Of a DNA stretch of 64,000 bases, positions 35,717 through 44,744 are shown one piece after another; position 1 is the stretch's first letter, and every line of letters starts with the position of its first letter. The notes beneath the pieces were generated by a model. It was not told the origin of the DNA, searched no databases, and saw only the letters and a list, made by a program, of their open reading frames with translations. A program made the translations under genes and the position numbers. Origin of the DNA: Alphaproteobacteria bacterium (GTDB lineage Bacteria; Pseudomonadota; Alphaproteobacteria; Caulobacterales; Maricaulaceae). The stretch is from NCBI GenBank assembly GCA_024278855.1, contig JAJRSJ010000027.1, positions 124,001-188,000 on the forward strand, given 5' to 3'.

Positions 35717-37323
35717 TACTTGATCTGCGGCAGTTTGGAATATTGGTGATAAGGCGGCGGTGAAGACAAAGTCCACTCCAGTGTATTGGCACCTTCGCCC
35801 CAATAATTGTCACCAGCTTTGCGTTTAACAATAAAGGCCTCAACCACCCAGATAATAAAGACAATCGCACCAGCCGCAGACATATAGGAGCCAAATGAGG
35901 ATATCTGGTTGAAAAGCGCAAATTCCTGCGGGTAATCAATAATCCGGCGCGGCATGCCCTGATACCCTAGGAAATGTTGCGGCATAAACACCAGATTAAC
36001 CCCGATAAAGAACAACCAGAACTGTAAGCCCGCCAAGTATTTATTATACAAATAACCGCTCATTTTACCAAACCAGTAGGTAAAGCCCGAGAAGATGGCA
36101 AAAACCGCACCCATAGACAAAACATAATGGAAATGCGCCACCACGAAATATGTATCATGGGCGGCCGTATCAAGGCCGGCACTTGCCAAAAACACACCCG
36201 TAACCCCGCCAATAACAAACAGGAATATGGTCGCCAAAGCCCACTGCATGGGAATTGTGTAGCGTATAGAGCCGCCCCACATTGTCGCAAGTCAGGAGAA
36301 GACTTTAACACCCGTCGGCACCGCAATAACGAAGGTCGCGGCTAGGAAATAAGCTTTTAAATCCACATCCATACCGACCGTATACATATGGTGAGCCCAA
36401 ACAACAAAGCCGACAACACCAATGGCCACCATAGCATAGGCCATGCCGAGATAACCAAAAATCGGCTTACGGCAAAACGTGGAAATTACTTGTGAGATAA
36501 CGCCAAAGGCCGGCAAAATCATAATGTAAACTTCCGGGTGCCCAAAGAACCAGAACAAATGCTGGAACATCAGCGGATCACCGCCCATGGCCGGATCAAA
36601 GAAGCCAGTGCCAACGGTACGGTCGGTAAACAACATAATCATAGCCGCCGCCAAAACGGGAAGCGACAGTAATAATAGCCAACTCGTTACCAACACACTC
36701 CAAGCATAAAGCGGCATTTTGTGAATAGTCATGCCCGGCGCACGCATATTGAAAATGGTTGTGATAAAGTTGATGGCCCCGAAAATAGAGGAAAACCCGG
36801 CGGCCAATATACCGATGATTAGAAAATCAAAGGCCGGGCCGGGATGTCCAGAAGTCGATAATGGCGGATACATAACCCACGAGCCGCCAAAGCCCGCACC
36901 GCCGGCCCCGCCTGGTAAAAACATGGAGATAACACCACAAATCAGTGCCACGGCCAACAGCCAGAACGACAGATTGTTCATGCGCGGAAACGCCATATCC
37001 GGTGCGCCGATCATCACTGGCACAAACCAGTTGCCAAGTCCGCCAATCACAATAGGCATGACCATAAAGAAGATCATCAACAAGCCGTGCATGGTGATAA
37101 ACATATTATAAGTATGGGGATTGCCAAAAATCTGCAATCCCGGTTCAGCCAACTCCATGCGCATCATCACTGACAAAAGTCCGCCGACCAAACCACCGAT
37201 TAGGCCAAGTATCAGATATAGTGTGCCAATATCCTTGTGGTTGGTCGAGAAAAACCAGCGCACCCAAAATTTTGGTTTGTCGTCATGCCCGTGTGTATCC
37301 GCCGTCGCTTGTGAAATAGCCAT
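35716..37323 (-). pseudogene. ctaD: cytochrome c oxidase subunit I, with TGA at a conserved Trp codon
   Basis: Catalytic heme-copper subunit of the aa3 oxidase, 535 codons and 12 helices. Heme and CuB landmarks are present: [30 protein letters not shown] with the cross-linked His-Tyr, [13 protein letters not shown], and after the lesion [12 protein letters not shown]. Codon 344 (36292-36294) is TGA where nearly all homologues have TGG, in KVFS-W-LATMWGG. Both flanks are in the same frame with no other damage. TGA ends many other genes here, so it is not reassigned. A single G-to-A error or mutation is the simplest reading. Confidence 0.93.
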
Positions 37324-37332
37324 GATGACCCC

Positions 37333-38268
37333 CTATTGTACTGTATTTATGGTCAAGGCTTCAGTGCCGCTGACCGTATTTTGTGAAATTTGTGTTGTGA
37401 AACTACCGCCGTTAGCAGCCCAACGTTTAAACTCGGCCTTGCCAACAACCATAATCTCTATGGGCATAAAGGCATGGTTGATACCGCAAATTTCGGAGCA
37501 CTGACCGTAATAAGTCCCCTCTTCGCCCGCATGTACTTTAAACCAGGTCTCGTTAATACGGCCCGGCACGGCATCAATTTTCACCCCGAATTGCGGCACG
37601 GCAAATGCGTGTATATTATTGTTGGAGGTGACAATAACTTTGACAACCGTATCCACGGGGACAACCAATGGCGCATCACTGGCCAGTAAATAAGGCCTAC
37701 CGTCAAGGCGCGGCTCACCGGCTGGGCGGGCGTCGATTTTGGTAATAATCTGCGCATGGGACAGGCCAAATTTGTCTGCAGTAGGAATATCCACAATATT
37801 GGAGACATAGGGATCGATATTTTCATAATCCGGATAGGTATATTCCCAATTCCAAGTATTGCCAGTCACTTTGACCACCAGTTCTGATTCCGGGATAACA
37901 TCTTGGAAATACAAAAGCTTCATGCTGGGTATCACCAAAATAGCCAATATGATCACTGGAACAATTGTCCATATCACTTCCAGTCCCACATGGTGGGTTG
38001 TTTTTGACGGCACCGGGTTGGCCTTTTCGCGAAAGCGCACCATGATATAAACCATTAAGGCGGTGACAAGAATAACAATTGTCACCATAATCGGCACCAA
38101 CCAATAATTATTAAAGTTGGTAATGGCGTCCATCACAGGCGTGACTGAACGTTGAAATCCAATATCTCCGTCCGTCGGGCCGTTTTTATTGGACGCAAAT
38201 GCCAAACCTGATGTGGTTAAACCTACAAATGTGGCTCCAGCCAACGCCGCTAATCGTGAAATACGCAT
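37333..38268 (-). CDS. ctaC: cytochrome c oxidase subunit II
   Basis: CuA-bearing subunit of 311 residues that takes electrons from cytochrome c. It has a signal peptide (LAGATFVGLTTSGLAFA), two membrane helices, and the CuA site YYGQCSEICGINHAFMPI (two Cys, His, Met) with the earlier His in NNIHAFAVPQFGVK. First gene of the oxidase operon, 9 bases before ctaD. Its promoter must lie in 38269-38500, shared with tldD. Confidence 0.95.
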   Translation of the reverse strand: MRISRLAALAGATFVGLTTSGLAFASNKNGPTDGDIGFQRSVTPVMDAITNFNNYWLVPIMVTIVILVTALMVYIMVRFREKANPVPSKTTHHVGLEVIWTIVPVIILAILVIPSMKLLYFQDVIPESELVVKVTGNTWNWEYTYPDYENIDPYVSNIVDIPTADKFGLSHAQIITKIDARPAGEPRLDGRPYLLASDAPLVVPVDTVVKVIVTSNNNIHAFAVPQFGVKIDAVPGRINETWFKVHAGEEGTYYGQCSEICGINHAFMPIEIMVVGKAEFKRWAANGGSFTTQISQNTVSGTEALTINTVQ

Positions 38269-38500
38269 ATCCCCTCCTCTATCCTCCCAAAGCGCATTTG
38301 CGCATTATTCGGAGTTAAACCAATTCAAGCACCCAGTTCAAGTACAATGTCCGCTCTACCATAGCGGACAAATTGTCGCAGCCTGTGTGCTATAATGTCG
38401 CAATGAATATGGTGTTAGGGCTTGCAAGACAAGCCATAATTCCCGAAAAGCCAGTTTAACTTATCATGAACCTAATATTTTTTATGGAATCCGTAATTTT

Positions 38501-39919
38501 ATGAGCAATTTTGTATTTGAAGACTGTGAACTGGACCGCGCAGGCGCCCAAAAAATTCTCGACGAGACCTTAAAGGGTGCTGACGACGGCGAATTGTTTT
38601 TGGAGCGCGGGGCGAGCGAATCGCTCAGCTTTGATGATGGCCGGCTCAAAATGGCCAGTTTTGATACGTCGCGCGGCTTTGGCCTGCGCTGTGTCGCCGC
38701 AGAGACCACAGGGTTTGCCCAAGGTACAGAACTGACCGAGGGGGCGTTGCGCCGGGCGGCCAGCGCGGTGACCTTGGCCAAGAACGGTCACACCACACCA
38801 TTGACGGCCCCTGGGCCAAGGCGCACCAATAAACAACTATATCCGGAAATCGACCCCATCGACGACCCGGCATTTGCGCCCAAGGTCGAACTCCTGCGCC
38901 AGATCGACTCTTATGTACGAGCCAAAGACAGTAAAGTCGTGCAGGTCAATGCCACCATGGCCGCCTCGACCCGCACCATCGCCATTTTGCGGGCCGGCGG
39001 GGCACGTTATGATGATGTGAGGCCCTTGGTGCGGCTGTCGGTTTCGGTGACGGTTGAGAAAGACGGGCGGCGCGAAAACGGTTATGCTGGCACAGGCGGG
39101 CGGGCCGCTTACGCTGATTTTATCAAGGTGGATAACTGGAAAGCCCTCGCAGATGAAGCTCTGCGCAGTGCATTGGTTAATTTACGCGCCGTGCCTGCGC
39201 CGGCTGGGCCCATGGATGTCGTGCTTGGCCCTGGCTGGCCCGGCGTTTTGTTACACGAAGCCATTGGCCACGGGCTTGAGGGCGATTTTAACCGCAAAGG
39301 CACGTCGGCGTTTTCGGGCCGCATCGGTGAGCGCATTGCCGCACCGGGCGTCACCGTGGTTGACGACGGAACACTGCCCGGCCGGCGCGGCTCTATCATC
39401 ATGGACGACGAAGGCACACCGTCGGCCCGTAATGTATTGATCGAGGACGGTATTTTGAAAGGCTATCTTCAGGACAGGCTCAATGCGCGGCTCACCGACG
39501 TGCCTGCCACCGGCAATGGGCGGCGCGAAAGTTTTGCCCATGCGCCCATGCCGCGCATGACCAATACATTTATGTTATCGGGGGGCGTACCAAAAGGCGA
39601 AATTATCGCCGATCTGAAAGACGGGATTTACGCCACCAATTTTGGCGGTGGTCAGGTGGACATTACATCTGGAAAATTTGTCTTCCAATGCACCGAAGCT
39701 TACCGGGTCAGAGACGGTAAAATCGAAGAGCCGGTCAAAGGCGCAACCCTGATCGGCGACGGCCCGACCGTCCTGACGAGGATCAAGCATATTGGTGATG
39801 ACAGCGCCCTTGACCCAGGCATTGGCGTGTGCGGCAAAGCTGGGCAAACCGTACCCGTCGGTGTCGGCCAACCAACGCTTTATATTGAAAACCTGACAGT
39901 GGGCGGCTCGGCGGGTTAG
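38501..39919 (+). CDS. tldD: TldD metalloprotease subunit
   Basis: Zinc protease subunit of 472 residues that acts with TldE/PmbA, which is not in the window. The metal motif is HEAIGHGLEGDFN (HExxxH, about residues 251-256), and the C-terminal part has the conserved GGGQVDITSGKFVF and CGKAGQTVPVGVGQP. The place beside the cox operon and pointing away from ctaC is widespread in Alphaproteobacteria. The 232-base gap upstream has no other gene; it contains GCGCA-TT-TGCGC at 38292-38303 and two GTCGCA motifs at 38372-38404. Confidence 0.95.
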   Translation: MSNFVFEDCELDRAGAQKILDETLKGADDGELFLERGASESLSFDDGRLKMASFDTSRGFGLRCVAAETTGFAQGTELTEGALRRAASAVTLAKNGHTTPLTAPGPRRTNKQLYPEIDPIDDPAFAPKVELLRQIDSYVRAKDSKVVQVNATMAASTRTIAILRAGGARYDDVRPLVRLSVSVTVEKDGRRENGYAGTGGRAAYADFIKVDNWKALADEALRSALVNLRAVPAPAGPMDVVLGPGWPGVLLHEAIGHGLEGDFNRKGTSAFSGRIGERIAAPGVTVVDDGTLPGRRGSIIMDDEGTPSARNVLIEDGILKGYLQDRLNARLTDVPATGNGRRESFAHAPMPRMTNTFMLSGGVPKGEIIADLKDGIYATNFGGGQVDITSGKFVFQCTEAYRVRDGKIEEPVKGATLIGDGPTVLTRIKHIGDDSALDPGIGVCGKAGQTVPVGVGQPTLYIENLTVGGSAG

Positions 39920-39948
39920 AGCGCTCCCCGCTAACAGCAAAACAATTT

Positions 39949-40437
39949 CTAAATCACACGCAGTTCTTGTGACATGTCACCGGCGGGGGCGCAGATTTGC
40001 GCGGCTCTTTTTTCGAACGCCTTCATAATAGACGCGGCCGCTCCGTCTATTTTCCCGCGCACCAAAAACTGCAACGGCGCGGCTTTCAAGGCCACGTCCA
40101 GTGTAAAATCGAGCTGGGTGGAGCCATCGGATAGCAAATGAAACTCCCAAATATTGGTAAGTGTTCGCACCGCCCCGCCGTGCCCGGCTTTTTCAATGCG
40201 AATGCGGAGGTTTTCTCGGTCTGCCGTGGCCCGTGAGCGGAAAGTCTCACTAATGAATTTGTACTGCACCGCCACATCCACCGTTAGGGCTACGCTTGTC
40301 GGGGTCAGGGTTTCGCGTCTCAATATCCGAACCGACGAGATAAAATCAATGAACTTGGGATAACTCTCAACATCTATAACCATGTCGAGCAAATCTTGCG
40401 GGCGGTGAAATAATCGCGTTTGGCGGTGGATACGCAT
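39949..40437 (-). CDS. Coq10/RatA-type START-domain ubiquinone-binding protein
   Basis: A 162-residue polyketide cyclase/START-like protein. The beginning HRQTRLFHRPQDLLDMVIDVESYPKFIDF is typical of the Coq10 group (YPxFL/I), and the C-terminal helix FEKRAAQICA closes the lipid cavity. Coq10 proteins bring ubiquinone to the respiratory chain. It follows lipA by 6 bases, the common alphaproteobacterial order. Confidence 0.85.
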   Translation of the reverse strand: MRIHRQTRLFHRPQDLLDMVIDVESYPKFIDFISSVRILRRETLTPTSVALTVDVAVQYKFISETFRSRATADRENLRIRIEKAGHGGAVRTLTNIWEFHLLSDGSTQLDFTLDVALKAAPLQFLVRGKIDGAAASIMKAFEKRAAQICAPAGDMSQELRVI

Positions 40438-40443
40438 CAGACC

Positions 40444-41418
40444 CTAATGCCTTTTATTCGCCAGGTTTTTTTCTTGGCGAGCGGTGCGCAATTTCGCAAA
40501 ATCCGCATCCGCATGATAGCTTGAACGGGTCAGGGGTGTGGCAGAGACCATCAAGAAACCTTTGGCGCGCGCAATGGTTTCGTAAGCTTTAAATTCGTCG
40601 GGCGTAACGAACCGCTTGACCGCCGCATGTTTGCGGGTCGGCTGCAAATATTGGCCAATGGTCAGAAACTCAACGCCCGCCACGCGCATATCGTCCATAA
40701 CCTGCATAATCTCTTGCTTGCTCTCGCCGAGGCCGACCATTAACCCGGACTTGGTGAACTGGTCGGGGTCGCGCTCTTTAACCCGCTCCAATAGGCGCAA
40801 GGAATGGTAATAGCGCGCACCGGGGCGGATCGACAAATAAAGACGCGGCACAGTTTCCAGATTGTGATTAAACACATCAGGTTTGGCGTCGATGACAATT
40901 TCAGCTGCGCCGGATTGCCGCAAAAAGTCCGGAGTTAATATCTCAATGGTCGTGGCCGGGGATTTTTCGCGTATCGCTTTGATGGTATCAACAAAATGCG
41001 CCGCGCCGCCGTCCACAAGGTCGTCGCGGTCAACCGAGGTTATCACCACATGTTTAAGGCCCATTTCCACCACGGCATTGGCGATCTCGCCCGCTTCGGC
41101 CGGGTTGACCGGCCCGGGTAGTCCGGTCTTGATATTGCAAAACGCACAAGCCCGGGTGCAGGTATCGCCGAGGAGCATAAAGGTAGCATGGGCTTTTTCC
41201 CAACACTCACCTATATTCGGACAGGCCGCTTCTTGGCAGACGGTCACAAGGCCCTTGTCGCGCACGATTTTTCTGGTTTTGGCAAAACCTTTGGAGGTTG
41301 GGGCCTTGACCCTGATCCACGCCGGTTTGCGCAACACGTCCGTATCCGGCTTGTTGGCCTTTTCCGGGTGCCTCAACGCTTGCGAGGGTCGCAACTTCTT
41401 ATCAATAAGTACAGTCAT
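40444..41418 (-). CDS. lipA: lipoyl synthase
   Basis: Radical SAM enzyme of 324 residues that inserts two sulfurs into octanoyl groups on lipoyl domains. The auxiliary cluster motif is [12 protein letters not shown] and the radical SAM motif is CTRACAFC. The C-terminal [10 protein letters not shown] supplies the conserved Ser that ligates the auxiliary cluster. Its products are needed for the E2 and E1 beta lipoyl domains encoded downstream in this window. Confidence 0.96.
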   Translation of the reverse strand: MTVLIDKKLRPSQALRHPEKANKPDTDVLRKPAWIRVKAPTSKGFAKTRKIVRDKGLVTVCQEAACPNIGECWEKAHATFMLLGDTCTRACAFCNIKTGLPGPVNPAEAGEIANAVVEMGLKHVVITSVDRDDLVDGGAAHFVDTIKAIREKSPATTIEILTPDFLRQSGAAEIVIDAKPDVFNHNLETVPRLYLSIRPGARYYHSLRLLERVKERDPDQFTKSGLMVGLGESKQEIMQVMDDMRVAGVEFLTIGQYLQPTRKHAAVKRFVTPDEFKAYETIARAKGFLMVSATPLTRSSYHADADFAKLRTARQEKNLANKRH

Positions 41419-41522
41419 GAGCCAGATTATGGGTATTCGCCCGCTTAAAACAAGTCCTTAATCACGTAAAACTTGCTTAATCCTTCTGTGGTAAAGTCAT
41501 TTTGAATAATGGTGGAATGAAT

Positions 41523-42599
41523 ATGTTTAAAACGGTTACAATCAGAGACGGGCATGATAATTTCTTCACGCCCCTGCGCTTTATTTTCGCCTATATGGTT
41601 CTCATCGGTCATGCTTTTGTTGTGGTCGGCGGCACCAGCGCGGCCGAGCCACATATTTTTTATCACTACACTTTCAGCTATATGGCGGTGAATTTGTTTT
41701 TTATTGCGTCTGGTTTTTTGGTCACGGGCAGTATGATGTACCGCAAAAATCTGGCCAATTTTGCCTCGGCGCGAATATTGCGCATATTCCCGGCTTTGAT
41801 TGCCCATGTTTTGGTCATCATGTTCATCTTTGGCCTCATGACCACATCTCTACCTTGGGGAGAGTATCTAACTAGCAAAGATGTGTGGAAACAGCCGTTT
41901 ATTGTGCTTGGGTTTATTGATACCGAAATGGCCCTGCCCGGTATATTACCAAATAATGCCGAGCCCATTGCTTCGGCGACATTGTGGACATTGCGCTATG
42001 AAGTCCTCGCCTATATTGGCACATTTATCGCTTTTAGCCTGGGTTTGATGAAACATCGCTGGATGATATTGGCACAATTTGTCATCTTCGCTATCGCCGT
42101 CCCCGTGGCCTATAAAACCGGGCTATATGACCAATTGCCCGCCACTGCACAGTCCTTATTGCGTTTCGGGTTAGCTTACGGGCTCGGCGCGGCGATTTAC
42201 GTTTACCGGGACAAGCTGAAATTTCATATCGCCATCATCCCGGTTTTGGTTTTAGTGACCAGCTTGTTTAGCAACACCGTCATGTTTGAAGTGGTCGGAA
42301 TTGTTGCCGCCGCCTATATGTTGTTTTGGGCCGCCTATGTGATCCTGCCCCGGTTTGATTTTCTTAAAAAATACAGCGATATTTCCTACGGGATTTATAT
42401 TTATCACTGGGCTAGCTTGCAGGGTGTCTATCATTTCATGCCAAATTTAAACATCTGGCAATTGATGATCATTGGCACGCCGATTACGCTCATGCTGTCT
42501 GCCGCCTCTTGGCACTGGGTCGAAAAACCGGCGCTTTCTCTCAAAACGAAATTCGCCGGAAAACTAAACCGCAAAAAGGCTGAACCGGTACCAGCATAG
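41523..42599 (+). CDS. acyltransferase 3 family membrane protein
   Basis: Integral membrane O-acyltransferase of 358 residues with about ten helices. The start FFTPLRFIFAYMVLIGHAF has the family's R-x10-H-type catalytic pair, and SYGIYIYHWASLQGV near the end is the usual closing motif. These enzymes acylate sugars or surface polysaccharides. I chose ATG 41523 because GGTGGA lies seven bases upstream; TTG 41502 and ATG 41517 are in frame. It sits alone on the plus strand between lipA and lpd and converges with lpd, leaving one base between stops. Confidence 0.85.
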   Translation: MFKTVTIRDGHDNFFTPLRFIFAYMVLIGHAFVVVGGTSAAEPHIFYHYTFSYMAVNLFFIASGFLVTGSMMYRKNLANFASARILRIFPALIAHVLVIMFIFGLMTTSLPWGEYLTSKDVWKQPFIVLGFIDTEMALPGILPNNAEPIASATLWTLRYEVLAYIGTFIAFSLGLMKHRWMILAQFVIFAIAVPVAYKTGLYDQLPATAQSLLRFGLAYGLGAAIYVYRDKLKFHIAIIPVLVLVTSLFSNTVMFEVVGIVAAAYMLFWAAYVILPRFDFLKKYSDISYGIYIYHWASLQGVYHFMPNLNIWQLMIIGTPITLMLSAASWHWVEKPALSLKTKFAGKLNRKKAEPVPA

Positions 42600-42600
42600 C

Positions 42601-43980
42601 TTACATATGCATCGCCCGCCCGTAAGCCGACAACACGCTTTCGTGCATCATCTCGGACAAGGTCGGGTGGGGAAATACTGTCTCTATTAACTCGGCTTCG
42701 GTGGTCTCTAGGGTCTGGGCGATTGCATAGCCTTGAATAAGTTCCGTAACCTCTGTGCCGATCATATGGGCGCCGAGCAGTTCTCCGGTTTTCCTGTCAA
42801 ACACGGTTTTGACCAAGCCTTCAGGTTCCCCCAGCGCAATCGCTTTGCCGTTGCCAATGAACGGGAAGCGCCCAACCCTAACATCATGGCCCACGTCTTT
42901 GGCCCCTTGCTCGGTGAGGCCAACACTGGCGATTTGCGGTTGACAATAGGTACAGCCGGGAATTCTATTGGCATTGCGCGGGTGCGGGTCTTGGCCCGCT
43001 ATTTTCTCGACGCAAATAATGCCCTCATGGGAAGCCTTATGGGCCAACCAAGGCGGGGTTGTGACATCGCCAATGGCGTAGAGACCGGGGATTTTGGTGC
43101 GCGAAAACTCGTCCACCACAATATGGCTGCGGTCAATTTCGACGCCCAAATTTTCAAGCCCCATATTTTCCACATTGCCAACAATGCCGATGGCCAGAAT
43201 GATGCGGTCAAAGCTTTCGGTCTTGCCTGAAATATCGGCACTTACATTGTTCTTGCCCGGCTTGACGCCGGACACTTGCGCACCTGTCAAAATACGCATG
43301 CCTTTTTTCTTAAACGCTTTCTCGGCCAGTGCAGAAATCTCTGCGTCTTCGGCAGGCAAGATACGGTCCAACATTTCCACCACGGTCACATCCGCGCCAA
43401 AGGCATTGTAAAACGAGGCAAATTCCATCCCAATCGCCCCCGAACCAACCACCAGTAATTTCCCCGGCATCACATCCGGGATCATAGCTTCTTTGGCCGT
43501 CCAGATAAATTTTCCGTCCGGCTCCAACCCGGCGGCAGGGATAAGTCTGGCCCGCGCCCCGGTGGCTAAAATAACATATTTAGCCGTGTAGGTTTTATCG
43601 TCGACCACGACTTTGGGTGCAGATACCCCTGTTTCTAGCTTGGCAAATCCGTCGATTAGGGTGATTTTGTTTTTCTTCATCAGGAACTTAACGCCGCCAG
43701 ACAATTGCCCTGCAATAGAGCGCGAGCGCTTGACCATAGCGGGCAAATCAAAGCCCGCATCCGCCGTTAAACCATATTCGGTTGCATGCTGCATATTGGT
43801 ATAAACTTCCGCCGAGCGCAACAAAGCCTTGGTCGGGATACAGCCCCAATTGAGACAAACACCGCCAATTTCGCTTTTTTCGACAACCGCCGTCTTAAGC
43901 CCCAATTGCGTAGCGCGAATAGCCGCCACATAACCGCCGGGGCCAGAACCGATAATGATAAGATCAAAGTTGGAAGACAT
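42601..43980 (-). CDS. lpd: dihydrolipoamide dehydrogenase (E3)
   Basis: Flavoprotein disulfide reductase of 459 residues that reoxidises lipoyl groups of the pyruvate dehydrogenase complex. It has the FAD site IIIGSGPGGYVAA, the redox disulfide GGVCLNWGCIPTKAL, the NAD site VVGSGAIGMEFASF and the catalytic FPHPTLSEMMHES. It lies downstream of pdhC after one hypothetical gene. Confidence 0.95.
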   Translation of the reverse strand: MSSNFDLIIIGSGPGGYVAAIRATQLGLKTAVVEKSEIGGVCLNWGCIPTKALLRSAEVYTNMQHATEYGLTADAGFDLPAMVKRSRSIAGQLSGGVKFLMKKNKITLIDGFAKLETGVSAPKVVVDDKTYTAKYVILATGARARLIPAAGLEPDGKFIWTAKEAMIPDVMPGKLLVVGSGAIGMEFASFYNAFGADVTVVEMLDRILPAEDAEISALAEKAFKKKGMRILTGAQVSGVKPGKNNVSADISGKTESFDRIILAIGIVGNVENMGLENLGVEIDRSHIVVDEFSRTKIPGLYAIGDVTTPPWLAHKASHEGIICVEKIAGQDPHPRNANRIPGCTYCQPQIASVGLTEQGAKDVGHDVRVGRFPFIGNGKAIALGEPEGLVKTVFDRKTGELLGAHMIGTEVTELIQGYAIAQTLETTEAELIETVFPHPTLSEMMHESVLSAYGRAMHM

Positions 43981-44064
43981 AGAAAACTCGCGCTAGGTTG
44001 AGCCGCAAGCATAGGCGGTTTTACTTTCGATTAAAACCAAAAACACAAAGGCAAGAGATATCAA

Positions 44065-44589
44065 TTATTGTGGCAGTAATCCGGGTGGCAAATTTTGCGG
44101 CGCGATCAAGGCTTCCAACACTTGCAACCGCATCACATCGCGCAGGGCATCAACCTCAACGGCGTCGATCAATTCAAACGCAGCTTCGGCTCGTCCCTCC
44201 ACGGCCAGAGCAATGGCCATGCGGCTGCGGGCCGTATCGCGTAATTCCGGCTGGATGATTTTTAGCATGGCCGCATCGGCAAAACTAAACCGTTTATTGC
44301 CAACAGACGCGGTGACAATATCCAGATAGGCATGGTCTCTGATCTCAATGGTGGCAATTTTATCTGCTTGCTCCATCAAGGTTGGCATGACCCGCACCAG
44401 ATCAATTTTCGGCTTTAAGACTGTTTCTGGGCGCGGCGATGTTTTGGCCTTGTTGGACTTGGCTGTCTTGCCCCATTTTAACGGCCACGCAATTGCGGTA
44501 TCGCGAAACTCCGATACATTCGTGATATAATACACCGCACCGCCGGACAAGCCTGCGGCGAGCAATATGGCAATAAAGAATTTAAACAT
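44065..44589 (-). CDS. hypothetical periplasmic or membrane-anchored protein
   Basis: A 174-residue protein I do not recognise. One N-terminal helix or signal (FFIAILLAAGLSGGAVYYI) is followed by a basic linker and a helical region (about 60-170) that may form TPR-like hairpins. It lies between pdhC and lpd on the same strand, so it is probably carried in the operon. Nothing shows a catalytic site. Confidence 0.62.
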   Translation of the reverse strand: MFKFFIAILLAAGLSGGAVYYITNVSEFRDTAIAWPLKWGKTAKSNKAKTSPRPETVLKPKIDLVRVMPTLMEQADKIATIEIRDHAYLDIVTASVGNKRFSFADAAMLKIIQPELRDTARSRMAIALAVEGRAEAAFELIDAVEVDALRDVMRLQVLEALIAPQNLPPGLLPQ

Positions 44590-44700
44590 GGCGCATACCC
44601 TACAAATTCGTATTTTGCACTATATGCTCTGGCAAATTATTGGCAAGCACAGACAGCATAAGGGCAAAAAGCTTGGACAAATTTCGCCGCTCAGGCGAAC

Positions 44701-44744
44701 ATCCCTATAGCATCCCTATAGCATCCCTATAGCATCCCTATAGC
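44701..44744. repeat. 11-bp tandem repeats at the end of pdhC
   Basis: Four exact copies of ATCCCTATAGC in a row, then a partial ATCATAG. The last copy overlaps the pdhC stop (44738-44740), so the array probably grew from the gene's own final codons outward. Confidence 0.9.

Noticed and set aside
36292-36294. TGA decoded as Trp (altered genetic code)
   Set aside because: Many genes here end with TGA at the expected length, such as the first adaptor gene and pdhB, so the code is not changed.
42733-43230. Forward frame of 165 codons opposite lpd
   Set aside because: Antisense to the conserved NAD and dimerisation domains of lpd; no independent features.
44701-44744. CRISPR array
   Set aside because: The 11-bp units are contiguous with no spacers; the other tandem arrays in the window are contiguous too.
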